Origin: Paenibacillus sp. PL91
GTDB lineage: Bacteria; Bacillota; Bacilli; Paenibacillales; Paenibacillaceae
Assembly (NCBI RefSeq): GCF_012935325.2
Contig: NZ_JABBYG020000006.1
Span: forward strand, 310,001 to 374,000
DNA: 64,000 nt
Reading direction: 5' to 3'
Below are positions 44,680 through 53,740 of the stretch, one piece after another. Under the pieces are notes generated by a model that saw only the letters and a program-made list of their open reading frames with translations, was not told the origin of the DNA and did no database searches. Position 1 is the stretch's first letter. Every line of letters begins with the position of its first letter. Made by a program: the position numbers and the translations under genes.

Positions 44680-45438
44680 ATGGAGAAGATACTTATCTGT
44701 GATAGAATCGTAAAATCTTTCGGTGAGGGCGATGAAAAACGCAATGTTCTCGACGGAGTGTCCGTTGAAATCAATGAGGGCGAGTTCGTTGCAGTAATGG
44801 GACCTTCGGGTTCGGGAAAATCGACGTTGATGTACGCATTGAGCGGAACGGATAACGTGAATGGCGGCAAGGTCGTTTTTGGCGGCAAGGATTTATCGGC
44901 GGCCTCTGAGAATGAGCTTTCAGATATACGCAGGACGGTTATGGGATTTGTTTTTCAGCAGCCGACTATGTTGAAAAATCTGAATATCCTCGACAATATC
45001 ATTCTTACGTCTATGCGCGACAACAGAAAAAACGCAGCAAAAATTTCGGAGAAAGCAAGAGGCCTTATGAAAAGGGTAGGCATTGGAGAACTTGAAGAGC
45101 GCAGGATTACACAAGTATCGGGAGGTCAGCTTCAGCGTGCTGGAATTTGCCGTGCGCTTATGAACAGCCCGAAAATCATCTTCGGCGACGAGCCCACGGG
45201 TGCACTCAACTCCGTATCCGCGCAGGAGATTATGGACATATTTTCCGAAATCAACGCGGACGGTACTGCGGTTATGCTTGTAACTCACGACGCGAAGGTT
45301 GCGGCGCGGACGGAGCGTATTATGTTTATGCACGACGGAAAAATAGTAAGCGAGCTGAAGCTTCCGAAGTTTGACGGGGCGGATATGGATGGCCGGGTCG
45401 AAAAAGTAACGGTGAAAATGCGGGAAATCGGAATATGA
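44680..45438 (+). CDS. ABC transporter ATP-binding protein (FtsE/LolD-like)
   Basis: 252-residue ATPase of the MacB/LolD-type branch. Walker A GPSGSGKST, Q-loop FVFQQPTML, signature VSGGQLQRAGICRAL, Walker B IIFGDEPTGALNS and H-loop VMLVTHDAKVA are all intact. It begins 4 bp after the permease stop and completes the TetR-regulated exporter unit. A weak hairpin with a T-run follows the stop. Confidence 0.94.
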   Translation: MEKILICDRIVKSFGEGDEKRNVLDGVSVEINEGEFVAVMGPSGSGKSTLMYALSGTDNVNGGKVVFGGKDLSAASENELSDIRRTVMGFVFQQPTMLKNLNILDNIILTSMRDNRKNAAKISEKARGLMKRVGIGELEERRITQVSGGQLQRAGICRALMNSPKIIFGDEPTGALNSVSAQEIMDIFSEINADGTAVMLVTHDAKVAARTERIMFMHDGKIVSELKLPKFDGADMDGRVEKVTVKMREIGI

Positions 45439-45457
45439 TTATCTCCACCAATAGTTT

Positions 45458-45492
45458 AAAACAAAACGGCAGAGATGTCGTTTTTTTGTTTT
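45458..45492 (+). terminator. Terminator after the FtsX-ABC unit
   Basis: ACAAAACG pairs with CGTTTTTTTGT (small bulge) around GCAGAGATGT, followed by TTTTG. A moderate intrinsic terminator. Confidence 0.6.
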
Positions 45493-45649
45493 GATTTTGT
45501 TACAATGCTCGACGTATATGGAATGTTGCTCACTGTTGGTTAGGTAAGACTAATAGTGTTGAGCTGTATTGGCGGAGTTAGTAAAGAGGGGACTTAAGCT
45601 CCATTGAATATCTCCAAGACTTCAAATCGGTAGGTTTATTAATTTTCGT

Positions 45650-45684
45650 TTTGAATCCTGACATACATGATGTCAGGATTCAAA
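45650..45684. promoter_or_regulatory. 35-bp perfect palindrome upstream of the WYL regulator
   Basis: TTTGAATCCTGACAT (45650-45664) and ATGTCAGGATTCAAA (45670-45684) are perfectly inverted 15-bp arms around ACATG. No T-tract fits a terminator role. Position 56 bp before the regulator start suggests an operator, probably autoregulatory; TGACAT/ATGTCA would be the recognition core. Confidence 0.7.
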
Positions 45685-45739
45685 TGTTATGCTTTCAAAC
45701 AGATGGGCCGATAAGTCGTGGAAGAAGAGGAGTGAAAAG

Positions 45740-46654
45740 ATGAAACTGGATCGCATGCTCGGAATTACGATGGAGCTGCTTACAAGAAGAAGAGTGACGG
45801 CAACAGAATTAGCAGCTAGATTCGAGGTTTCCATTCGTACGATTTATCGTGATGTAGATCTGATCAATCAAGCGGGCATACCCGTTGCTTCGTTTACGGG
45901 TACTGACGGCGGTTTTGAACTGATGAACGGTTTCTTCTTAACGAAACAGCACTTCTCTGTTGATGATTTTTCGGTCATCTACAATCTTCTTAAGGGCATG
46001 GAAGGAGCCATGGGGGGCCAATCCGTCTCGTTAATGCAGAAGCTTTCCAGTCTGCAGCCTGCTCTGTTGAATGGGGGATATCACGATAAGATCATATTTG
46101 ATATGAGCACATCAGAACGCGAGAAGGAGATTGTTCATCCGCTCCTTCATGCGATCAATCGGACCCGAGTCATTGCATTTTCTTACACAAGCGCAACAGG
46201 CACCTTATCTCAAAGAAGGGTGGAGCCAATCAAGTTGTATTGGGAGCGCGGGACATGGTATTTGGAGGGATATTGCTTATCGCATCAAGGGAAACGATTC
46301 TTCCGGGTGTCAAGGATCAACGAGTTGGAAGTGTTAAGCGACCATTTTCAACTTAGAGAAATATCCTCTCTTCAGGCTGAGGAAGAGACTCAAGGCGTAA
46401 ATGCCCATCTTCGTTTTGATTTAACTGCCCAGCCTCGAGTGTTCGAGCAGTTTCAGGGAGAGTGTACGCATCATGGGGATTATATTGACGTACACACGGT
46501 TTTCTACTCACAAGAATATGCGATTTCTATAATTCTAAGCTACAGTTCAAAGGTGACTATCATTTCGCCTGATGAGTTGAAGCATGATTTATTGGAAAAA
46601 ATCAAAGAAATACAAGAGCTTTATAAGCAAATGGGAGGCGGAATTATCAAATGA
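45740..46654 (+). CDS. YafY-type HTH/WYL-domain transcriptional regulator
   Basis: 304 residues. The N-terminal HTH-11 (about 1-60) reads TATELAARFEVSIRTIYRDV; the WYL domain (about 135-215) holds AINRTRVIAFSYTSATG and GTWYLEGYCLSHQGKRFFRV, then a C-terminal WCX-like part. Such regulators respond to small ligands or nucleic acids. ATG at 45740 with GAGGAG 8 nt upstream; the frame runs farther upstream without a good start. It overlaps the NmrA-like gene by 4 nt and has a 35-bp palindrome before it. Confidence 0.92.
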   Translation: MKLDRMLGITMELLTRRRVTATELAARFEVSIRTIYRDVDLINQAGIPVASFTGTDGGFELMNGFFLTKQHFSVDDFSVIYNLLKGMEGAMGGQSVSLMQKLSSLQPALLNGGYHDKIIFDMSTSEREKEIVHPLLHAINRTRVIAFSYTSATGTLSQRRVEPIKLYWERGTWYLEGYCLSHQGKRFFRVSRINELEVLSDHFQLREISSLQAEEETQGVNAHLRFDLTAQPRVFEQFQGECTHHGDYIDVHTVFYSQEYAISIILSYSSKVTIISPDELKHDLLEKIKEIQELYKQMGGGIIK

Positions 46655-47472
46655 CAATATTAGTAACAGGTGCTACAGGAACGGTAGGAAGACATGTTGT
46701 GGATCAACTTGTGCAAAAAGGCGAACAGGTGAGAGCGGTGTCGCGCAATCCGGCAAAAGCGAATTTACCGGAGGGTGTTGAGGTCGTGGCAGGAGATTTG
46801 AATGAGCCAGATACGCTGCAAACCGCATTGGAAGGCGTTAATGGATTGTTCTTAATCATTTCCAGCGATGAGGCTAATGCGACGTTGGAAACTCAGCCCA
46901 AAGTGATTGAATTGGCGGAGCAAGCCGGTGTAAAACGGGTCGCCGTGTTGGTCGGTTATGAAGAGGGGCCTGTGGAGGAAGCGCTTAAAAATAGTGGGAT
47001 GGAATGGACACTTGTAAAGCCGGGAGAATTTATGGCCAATATACTTATGGACTGGCGGGATTCGATTCGTTCGGAGGGGGTTGTTCGAGACGCTTTCGGA
47101 GACGCGCCGAGTGCCAGAGTCCACGAGGGAGACATTGCCGCCGTCGCTGTTACGGCTCTCACAGAGAATGGTCATCACGGACAAAGTTATATTCTTACAG
47201 GTCCGCAGTCTTTTTCGCGTAGAGAAGCGATCCGGACGATTAGTGAAGGGATCGGCAAGGATGTTCAATTTGATGAACTGTCGGAGGAGCAAGCGAGACA
47301 AAACTGGAGAGATCAGGGCTACGAAGAAGAGGATATCGACTTTTTTGTCCTTATGGGCAAAAATCCACCCGAAATCGGACACACGGTCGTCCCCACTGTG
47401 GAGCAAGTGACAGGACGTCCTGCCAGAACACTCGCGGAATGGGTGTTTGAACATAAAAATGAGTTTTTATAA
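46651..47472 (+). CDS. NmrA-type SDR / NAD(P)-binding reductase
   Basis: 273-residue atypical short-chain dehydrogenase of the NmrA/QOR2 type. The dinucleotide motif is ILVTGATGTVGRHVVDQLV; YILTGPQSFSRREAIRTI belongs to the C-terminal substrate domain. Family members are NAD(P)H-quinone reductases or redox sensors without catalysis; which applies is not visible. It overlaps the regulator by 4 nt. A hairpin terminator separates it from the ABC exporter genes. Confidence 0.88.
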   Translation: MTILVTGATGTVGRHVVDQLVQKGEQVRAVSRNPAKANLPEGVEVVAGDLNEPDTLQTALEGVNGLFLIISSDEANATLETQPKVIELAEQAGVKRVAVLVGYEEGPVEEALKNSGMEWTLVKPGEFMANILMDWRDSIRSEGVVRDAFGDAPSARVHEGDIAAVAVTALTENGHHGQSYILTGPQSFSRREAIRTISEGIGKDVQFDELSEEQARQNWRDQGYEEEDIDFFVLMGKNPPEIGHTVVPTVEQVTGRPARTLAEWVFEHKNEFL

Positions 47473-47493
47473 AAAGTCAAAATTCAAACAAGG

Positions 47494-47523
47494 TGCCTTG
47501 GTTCCAACCAGGGCATTCTTTTA
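47494..47523 (+). terminator. Hairpin between the NmrA-like and DrrA-like genes
   Basis: TGCCTTGGTT pairs over ten positions with AACCAGGGCA around CC (one wobble), followed by TTCTTTT. It may stop or reduce transcription into the exporter genes, whose start is 27 bp farther on. Confidence 0.7.
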
Positions 47524-47549
47524 TCAAGAGGACAAGGGGGGGATCAGAA

Positions 47550-48503
47550 ATGTCTTATGCGATTGAAATCAATGGCCTCCGAAAATCGTTTAACGATCAA
47601 GAGGTGGTCAAAGGCATTCATTTATGCGTCAAAAAAGGGGAACTGTTTGCCCTGCTTGGCCCTAACGGCGCTGGAAAAACAACAACTATAGAGATGCTGT
47701 CCACACTTCTTAAGCCGGATGGAGGAACTGCGCTTGTAGCTGGTTATGATGTGGTGAAGCACCCCAAAGAAGTAAGAAAGAAAATAAGCCTGACTGGGCA
47801 GTTCGCTGCCCTTGATGAAGGGTTGTCAGGGCTACAAAATTTAATCCTGATTGCCAGACTTTATGGCTTTTCTCCGAAAGAAGCACGTTCTATAGCGGAA
47901 CAACTGATTCAATCGTTCGCGCTATCGGATGCCAAGGATCGTATGGTTCAGAACTATTCCGGAGGCATGCGCAGACGCTTAGATATTGCCGCCAGCATCG
48001 TTACCCTGCCGGAAATTATCTTTCTGGATGAACCGACAACCGGATTAGACCCTCAAAGTCGCATAGGGGTGTGGGAAGTGGTTCGCTCGCTTTTGAAGCA
48101 GGGAACGACGGTGTTGCTGACAACCCAATACCTGGAGGAAGCCGATCAGTTGGCTGACAGAATCGCTGTAATCGATAAAGGAAACATTGTTTCCGAAGGG
48201 ACACCCTCTCAATTGAAGGCATCCATTGGGGGCAAAACGTTAGCGATTCGATTGGCAGAACAGACAGATGAAGCAACCATCAACCGCTTGTTAGCTGATT
48301 ATCATCATTTGACCGGATTTCAAGGCAATGATCCGCTTGATTATAATATACCGGTGCAAGAAGCCATTCTCGCGAGCCAAGCCATACATACGCTCGTGAG
48401 CAATAAAGTTCCGATAGACTACTTTTCGCTAAGTGAGCCAAGTTTGGACGAAGTATTCTTTGCTTTAACTGCCTCTAAACAGAAGAAGGAGGTCGTTCAA
48501 TGA
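47550..48503 (+). CDS. DrrA-type ABC transporter ATPase
   Basis: 317-residue ATPase of the daunorubicin-resistance (DrrA/CcmA) branch with the usual C-terminal extension. Walker A GPNGAGKTT, signature YSGGMRRRLDIAASI, Walker B IIFLDEPTTGLDPQSR and VLLTTQYLEEADQLADRIAV are intact. ATG at 47550 with AAGGGGGGGA about 8 nt upstream. It overlaps the permease gene by 4 nt. Probably a drug or antibiotic exporter; substrate unknown. Confidence 0.93.
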   Translation: MSYAIEINGLRKSFNDQEVVKGIHLCVKKGELFALLGPNGAGKTTTIEMLSTLLKPDGGTALVAGYDVVKHPKEVRKKISLTGQFAALDEGLSGLQNLILIARLYGFSPKEARSIAEQLIQSFALSDAKDRMVQNYSGGMRRRLDIAASIVTLPEIIFLDEPTTGLDPQSRIGVWEVVRSLLKQGTTVLLTTQYLEEADQLADRIAVIDKGNIVSEGTPSQLKASIGGKTLAIRLAEQTDEATINRLLADYHHLTGFQGNDPLDYNIPVQEAILASQAIHTLVSNKVPIDYFSLSEPSLDEVFFALTASKQKKEVVQ

Positions 48504-49324
48504 ACAGTACCCCTAACCTAAATGAATCGATGTTGTTACGAAGGTCCGCGCCACGCAGTCCAAATTCCTTAACATCGACAACAATCCTCATGTGGAGAAC
48601 ATGGCAAAATACGAAAAACAATCTTTTTGGATTTGCAATGGATGCCATTCTGACTCCTGTTATGATGCTGCTCATTTTTAATTTTTTGTTCGGTGGCGCC
48701 ATTGCGGGTTCCACTGAAGCATACATCCAATTTCTGCTGCCGGGCATCCTCGTTCTTACGGTTGTTCCTATGACCGTCTATAGCGGGACAACCTTATGCC
48801 AGGACATCTCGAAAGGGGTATACAACCGTTTTCGAACGATGCCTTTTTGGCAGCCGGCCTCCGTGCTCGGACCATTATTGACTGATGGACTAAGATATAC
48901 AATCGCTTTGCTCGTAGCTTGTGGAACAGGGTTGCTACTCGGTTTCCGCCCGGAGGATGGGATCAAGGGCACAATAATAGCTATCTTGTTTATCATTTTT
49001 TTCGCCTTTAGTGTGAGCTGGATTTTTTCAATGATTGGTATCTTGGCCAAACGACCCGAGACGGTATCGGGATCAAGCATGATGTTGGTGTATCCCCTAT
49101 TGTTTGCGAGCAACATTTTAGTAGACTCTTCAACTATGCCGAAATGGATTGGGGTCATAGTGGATATCAATCCAATCAGCATTGCGGTTGCGACAGTACG
49201 AGGACTTATGAATGGTACGGCAAGCACATCGGACATTGCAGCAGGGCTTGGCGTTTGTCTGCTGTTGATCGTCATCTTCGCCCCAATAACGTTGTATTTG
49301 TATCTGACTAAAAATAATCGCTAA
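48500..49324 (+). CDS. DrrB-type ABC-2 transporter permease
   Basis: 274-residue ABC-2 membrane protein with six predicted segments, the partner of the preceding ATPase (ATGA overlap). Characteristic segments are ILTPVMMLLIFNFLFGGAI, QFLLPGILVLTVVP and LVYPLLFASNILVDSSTMP, the last matching the ABC-2 family signature region. The unit regulator-reductase-ATPase-permease suggests an inducible export response. Confidence 0.92.
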   Translation: MNSTPNLNESMLLRRSAPRSPNSLTSTTILMWRTWQNTKNNLFGFAMDAILTPVMMLLIFNFLFGGAIAGSTEAYIQFLLPGILVLTVVPMTVYSGTTLCQDISKGVYNRFRTMPFWQPASVLGPLLTDGLRYTIALLVACGTGLLLGFRPEDGIKGTIIAILFIIFFAFSVSWIFSMIGILAKRPETVSGSSMMLVYPLLFASNILVDSSTMPKWIGVIVDINPISIAVATVRGLMNGTASTSDIAAGLGVCLLLIVIFAPITLYLYLTKNNR

Positions 49325-49518
49325 CTTCATTGATGAATGATATAATTGCCTTTTATTTGACCGTTCTAAAAAGCCGACTAATACATTCAACACGATCTTC
49401 GGCTTAGCTCAGTTGGGGTTACTTGTATTTAGTATGATCGATGTGTTGGTTATTGTATTATAGATAATAGAATGACTGCCTCAATAGGTATTAATAATAT
49501 AGAACATAGGAGGATTAC

Positions 49519-50088
49519 ATGTCCTGGAGCAAATTGAAGCAGCAACTGGAGAGTTTTCTCTGTCCTGCGTTATATGGAAGGGTCGAATACCGTGCAACCA
49601 GCTACCGTTATTTGCCTGACAAACCAGGACTTTGTTATATTGCGGTAGATAAAAAGAACGTGCTCAATATGAGTGATACAACTACCTTAATCAGATGGTA
49701 TCAGACGGAGCTGGAAATTAAGAATGATTCAGATATCCAAATTCCTATCAGCCATGAAGAAATGGAAGCGGTCAGAAAAGATACCAAGGGGATCGTTCCG
49801 GAGGATCGTCTAAAAGTAATTGCAAGAGGTAGAAAAATATCAGTATATGCAAAAGAGCTTATGTCAGCACAGTCATCATTAAGTAAATCAAATTTTGTCG
49901 TTGTAGCTAATAAGTTTTTATCCATTTCTATAGAGGAAAGCTTAGAGAGCAATGATATCTTATTGAATATTCTAGCTTTGGTGGACAGACGAGTTGGAAA
50001 AAAGCGAATGTTAAACATGACCGAGAAGATGAAGTTAAAGCATCCCATTGTGCAGTATTTTTATGAACTACGGCTTCGTACGTTATGA
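49519..50088 (+). CDS. SF0329-like hypothetical protein
   Basis: 189-residue soluble protein without signal peptide. The N-terminus (MSWSKLKQQLESFLCPALYG, RVEYRATSYRYLPDK, GLCYIAVDKKNVLNMS) resembles what I recall as the SF0329 family, which has no established function. No catalytic motif is visible. AGGAGG lies 8 nt before the ATG. Codons here are more AT-rich than in flanking genes. It is a lone gene followed by a terminator. Confidence 0.7.
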   Translation: MSWSKLKQQLESFLCPALYGRVEYRATSYRYLPDKPGLCYIAVDKKNVLNMSDTTTLIRWYQTELEIKNDSDIQIPISHEEMEAVRKDTKGIVPEDRLKVIARGRKISVYAKELMSAQSSLSKSNFVVVANKFLSISIEESLESNDILLNILALVDRRVGKKRMLNMTEKMKLKHPIVQYFYELRLRTL

Positions 50089-50152
50089 AAATAAATAACT
50101 CCTTCACCGCCAATCGAGAGCTCTGCAAAACGAATACAGGATCTATAAAATG

Positions 50153-50185
50153 AAACCCAGTGCCTTGATGGTACTGGGTTTGTTG
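50153..50185 (+). terminator. Terminator after the SF0329-like gene
   Basis: AAACCCAGTGCC pairs with GGTACTGGGTTT around TTGAT, followed by TGTTG; the T-tract is weak. The remaining 250 bp to the response regulator hold two ACAATTGTGAG copies near 50277 and 50304 and no credible gene. Confidence 0.7.
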
Positions 50186-50442
50186 TATATAGGAAGAAAA
50201 GTAAAGGGAGATGAGAATGGATTCAAACTCGATTTTGCGTTTAAGAATGGATTGTGGTTCCGTCTGAATGGGCAGACAATTGTGAGTTTTTGCATCCCGA
50301 TGATACAATTGTGAGAATGCATGATTTATGGGATGTCGGAATCCTTCATTTGAAATACACACAAAGTACACAGCCATTCTCTACAATGGGTAATGGGAAG
50401 CGATAAAACATAGAGATGCTGGCGGAAGCGGAGTGCAGCGTA

Positions 50443-51123
50443 ATGAAACGAACGATATTGCTTGTCGAAGACGATATGCTTATGCGCGAGGTGATAACGG
50501 ACTATTTTAAGAAGGAACAATGGGAAGTGTTTGAAGCGGAGAACGGAAAAATTGCGCTTGAAATATTTGAACAGAACTCCGTTGATTTGGTTGTTCTCGA
50601 CATTATGATGCCGGAAATCGATGGATGGTCGGTATGCAGGCGCATCAGGGAAAAGTCGGACGTCCCGATTATGATCATGACCGCCCGAGCAGAGGATGAC
50701 GACCATCTGATGGGGTTTGAGCTTGGCGCTGATGAGTACGTAACGAAGCCGCTAAGTCCAAGGGTATTGGTAGCCCGCGCTACAGCCTTGATGAAGAGAA
50801 CGGAAGGGACGACGGGGCGCGAGGGGGACACGCTTGTCTTTGGTCAATTAACGGTGAACAGGTCGGCGTATACCGTCTTTGTGGCGGGAACTAAGATCAA
50901 TTTGTCGCCCAAGGAGTACGATCTGCTTCTCTTTCTCATCAAACATTACGGCAAGGTGCTGCCGCGCGAGTATATTTTGGACGCTGTCTGGGGGTACGAT
51001 TACTTGGGGGATTTGCGCACGGTGGACACCCATATCAAAAAATTAAGAGCCAAGCTGGGAGACGAAGGACGATCGATAGCCACCGTTATTCGTTCCGGCT
51101 ATAAATTCGAGACGGAACAATGA
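50443..51123 (+). CDS. OmpR-family response regulator
   Basis: 226 residues. Receiver domain (1-118) with LVEDDMLMRE, phospho-acceptor Asp in VVLDIMMPEIDG, IMTARAEDDD and DEYVTKPLS; winged-helix domain (about 130-224) with LSPKEYDLLLFLIKHYGKVL and TVDTHIKKLRAKLGDE. ATG at 50443, preceded by GCGGAG; the frame extends 9 codons upstream. It overlaps the kinase gene by 4 nt. Confidence 0.94.
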   Translation: MKRTILLVEDDMLMREVITDYFKKEQWEVFEAENGKIALEIFEQNSVDLVVLDIMMPEIDGWSVCRRIREKSDVPIMIMTARAEDDDHLMGFELGADEYVTKPLSPRVLVARATALMKRTEGTTGREGDTLVFGQLTVNRSAYTVFVAGTKINLSPKEYDLLLFLIKHYGKVLPREYILDAVWGYDYLGDLRTVDTHIKKLRAKLGDEGRSIATVIRSGYKFETEQ

Positions 51124-52877
51124 AAAGGCAAAGTGTAGCCCTTAAACTGTTCGTTGTCACATCTGTTCTGATCCTGCTTGTGTTCTCCTTATTGCTGCTT
51201 GCACAAGGAATGTTTTTCGAGCGGTTTTACCGCATGTCCAAGATTAATGACTTAGAGAAGAGCATGAATCAATTCGTTCAGCAATACAAACAGGCAAAAT
51301 CGAGTGAACAGCAGGTGTCAAGGCTGCTGGGCGCATTCATGAATGAACATGATACAAGTACAGCCATCCTGAATACCCGCTTTGAACGAACAAGCATAGA
51401 TCCCTATTTTCTGGAGCTGGAAGCAGGCAGCAAGACGATTACGGTGCGGATCTCCGAAGAGGGCATGACAGTGGATGAGATCCCGAAAGAGATACAAATC
51501 GGAGAAACGCTGGTCGTCGACGGGATCTTCATGGATGAGGAAGATACCATTATGCTGCCCGTTGTTATTCAGCAGACCGATGCCGCTCTTAAAGAGGGCT
51601 TGGTACGTGTGCAAGGGGTGGTAACGCATCTTATGCTGCCGGAGCAGCGGTCATACAATCCTCTCTATCAGGATGCTCTTGTCGATGATGCGCTTCTGGA
51701 CTTGACTCCTCAAGCTGAACAATGGCAGTCTCGTCTGGGTAACGATTCGGTCATACAGCTGGAATGGCAGGACAAATGGAGTGGCATCCCATATACGATT
51801 CTCATACGACAGCTATCAGTTGGCAGCAAGGGGAATGCTTATTTATTCGTTATGACCTCTATGCAGCCAGTCGGGGAAGCTGTTGGCGTTCTTAAGCAAT
51901 ATGTCGTTTATTTGGCGCCGGTTATCGTTCTCCTTGCGATTATTCTGTCGTTGATTTATTCCAGAATTGTCTCCCGCCCCTTGGTGCTGCTGAGCCGTTC
52001 GGCAGCGCGTCTTGCCAAGCTGGACTTTACGGAGCAGCCGACCATCCATTCGAAGGATGAATTCGGGGAGCTGTCCAGAAGCATGGTTGCGATGTCCCGG
52101 AATCTGGATATAGCCATGCAGGAGCTGACTCATGCGAATGTGAGGCTGCAGGAGGATGTGGAGGAGAAGCAGCGGTCCGAGCAGCTCCGCAAAGAGCTGA
52201 TCGCGAACATTTCCCATGAGTTGAAAACTCCTCTAGGGATTGTGAAAGGCTTTGCGGAAGGACTGCAGGATGAGGTGGCAAGCGAAAAAAGAGAGCGTTA
52301 TTTGGCCCTCATCGTCAATGAAACGGATCGGATGAATGCATTAATTATGGATATGCTGGAGCTGTCCAAATTCGAAGCCAAGGCCATCCAGCTGCAGCCA
52401 AGAAGCATTGCTCTGGCAAGCTTTATTCAGAGGGTTGGCGATTCATTCGCTCAGCAGCTCGAGATGAAGCAGCTTCAATTGCGGATAAACGCGAATGAAG
52501 AGGAAGGGCTGTACGTACAGGCTGATCCTAGACGACTTGAACAGGTCATTTTAAATTTCATGAGCAACGCCATCCGGCATGCCGTGGAGAACAGCACCAT
52601 TACGATCGACATCCAGCGAATGCCACTCGGGAAAGTGACAACCGTCATCGAAAATAGGGGACCAGCTATTCCTAAAGAGGATATCAGCCGGATCTGGGAT
52701 CATTTTTACCGGGCGGAGCGTTCACGGGATCGTAAAACCGGAGGTACGGGTCTGGGACTCGCTATTATCAAGCACATTCTAGAGCTTCATGGCAGCGAGT
52801 ATGGCGTGACGAACACGAAGCAAGGCGTAGCATTCTCTTTTACATTAGATGAAAGCGGAGGAACAACCCATGACTAA
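51120..52877 (+). CDS. Sensor histidine kinase
   Basis: 585-residue membrane kinase: TM1 about 8-30, an extracytoplasmic region of about 225 residues, TM2 about 260-282, HAMP (about 283-336), a short coiled coil, HisKA with NISHELKTPLGIVKGFAEG, and HATPase with NFMSNAIRHAVE (N box), ENRGPAIPKED and GGTGLGLAIIKHI. Cotranscribed with its response regulator and, by an 8-nt overlap, with a lipoprotein gene that may be its target or accessory sensor. Confidence 0.93.
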   Translation: MKRQSVALKLFVVTSVLILLVFSLLLLAQGMFFERFYRMSKINDLEKSMNQFVQQYKQAKSSEQQVSRLLGAFMNEHDTSTAILNTRFERTSIDPYFLELEAGSKTITVRISEEGMTVDEIPKEIQIGETLVVDGIFMDEEDTIMLPVVIQQTDAALKEGLVRVQGVVTHLMLPEQRSYNPLYQDALVDDALLDLTPQAEQWQSRLGNDSVIQLEWQDKWSGIPYTILIRQLSVGSKGNAYLFVMTSMQPVGEAVGVLKQYVVYLAPVIVLLAIILSLIYSRIVSRPLVLLSRSAARLAKLDFTEQPTIHSKDEFGELSRSMVAMSRNLDIAMQELTHANVRLQEDVEEKQRSEQLRKELIANISHELKTPLGIVKGFAEGLQDEVASEKRERYLALIVNETDRMNALIMDMLELSKFEAKAIQLQPRSIALASFIQRVGDSFAQQLEMKQLQLRINANEEEGLYVQADPRRLEQVILNFMSNAIRHAVENSTITIDIQRMPLGKVTTVIENRGPAIPKEDISRIWDHFYRAERSRDRKTGGTGLGLAIIKHILELHGSEYGVTNTKQGVAFSFTLDESGGTTHD

Positions 52878-53418
52878 ACCAAAATATATTTATTTGATTT
52901 CAGCTCTGTTCGTACTGCTGCTAGCGAGCGCATGCGGCAATCAATCGGGCAACGGAGCACCAAATTCGGTCGCTACGGAGGAAGATGCTGCATCTCCTGT
53001 CACCACTGAAGCACCGGATACGGATACGTCTGAAACGAAGCCGGAGAACGAAACATCCGGCGACAACTCAGATGAAGCGGACGCTGTCTCCGACAAGAAA
53101 ATATTAATTGTCATTGACCAGACGGAGAAGCCGATTGAGGGCAACAGCTTCGATTTCACGGTAAAGCAGCTTCCGGAAGGATACATGCTAGCCGAAATGC
53201 AGTGGGTGTCCAAGGAGAACCTGATCGTTAATTCGGTTAAAGAAGCCATTGAACATGGAGGAAGCGGTGGAGATGGCTTCTATATTAGCGGCGATGGGCA
53301 ATTCTCAGGCTTCTTTTACCCGGATACGATGAAGGGCGAGAAAGGGCAGGTTGTGTTCTTGTTCAAGGATGAGCAAGGCAAGGAGTTAACGTGGAAAAAG
53401 GAAATGACTTTGAAGTAA
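52870..53418 (+). CDS. Lipoprotein linked to a two-component system
   Basis: 182-residue lipoprotein: signal peptide with lipobox LLASAC near residue 20, then a Thr/Glu/Asp-rich linker (about 25-75), then a compact C-terminal domain (about 80-180; ILIVIDQTEKPIEGNSFDF, DGQFSGFFYPD) that I do not recognise. GGAGGAAC precedes the ATG at 52870, which lies inside the 3' end of the kinase gene, so translation is coupled. Probably a surface sensor accessory or a product of the same response; inference from position only. Confidence 0.8.
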   Translation: MTKPKYIYLISALFVLLLASACGNQSGNGAPNSVATEEDAASPVTTEAPDTDTSETKPENETSGDNSDEADAVSDKKILIVIDQTEKPIEGNSFDFTVKQLPEGYMLAEMQWVSKENLIVNSVKEAIEHGGSGGDGFYISGDGQFSGFFYPDTMKGEKGQVVFLFKDEQGKELTWKKEMTLK

Positions 53419-53553
53419 ACGTTTCCAATCAATGAATGAGGCTGCTGCTGGATAGGGGAGTGCTGCGAAGCTTCATGTGGCCTTGATCTAATTTTGCACG
53501 CGTTCATGATTCATCGGTATTGCACTTACGATTTAGTTCTCTGCCCCTACCTG

Positions 53554-53586
53554 AAAAGGATCGGCCCTTAGGCTGGTCCTTTTCTT
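53554..53586 (+). terminator. Terminator after the second two-component unit
   Basis: AAAAGGA.C.GCC pairs with GGC.G.TCCTTTT around CTTA, followed by CTTTGC. The stem has small internal mismatches. Confidence 0.7.
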
Positions 53587-53634
53587 TGCTTGCAACAATC
53601 TTCACGTTATCTTACCTGAAGATCATAAAAGTGG

Positions 53635-53663
53635 TTGACAGCGAAATAGGTGTCAAATATATT
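53635..53663 (+). promoter_or_regulatory. Promoter with embedded dyad before the osmoprotectant-type binding protein
   Basis: TTGACA (53635-53640), 17-nt spacer, TATATT (53658-53663), a near-consensus SigA promoter. The -35 is also the left arm of a dyad TTGACA-N10-TGTCAA (53635-53656), which would place a repressor across the -35 and spacer. Confidence 0.62.
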
Positions 53664-53740
53664 ACATATAGAAATAGTAGGAATTAATAATGGATGATCA
53701 CTATTTGAACTTTTCAAACCAGCAACAGGAGGAGCCGACA

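Noticed and set aside
45650..45684. Terminator reading of the 35-bp palindrome
   Set aside because: No T-run follows either arm beyond TGTTAT, and a separate terminator already closes the upstream unit.
50215..50270. Leader peptide of 16 codons after GGAGATGAGAATGG
   Set aside because: Too short, no attenuator-like structure coupled to it, and separated from the next gene by about 170 bp.
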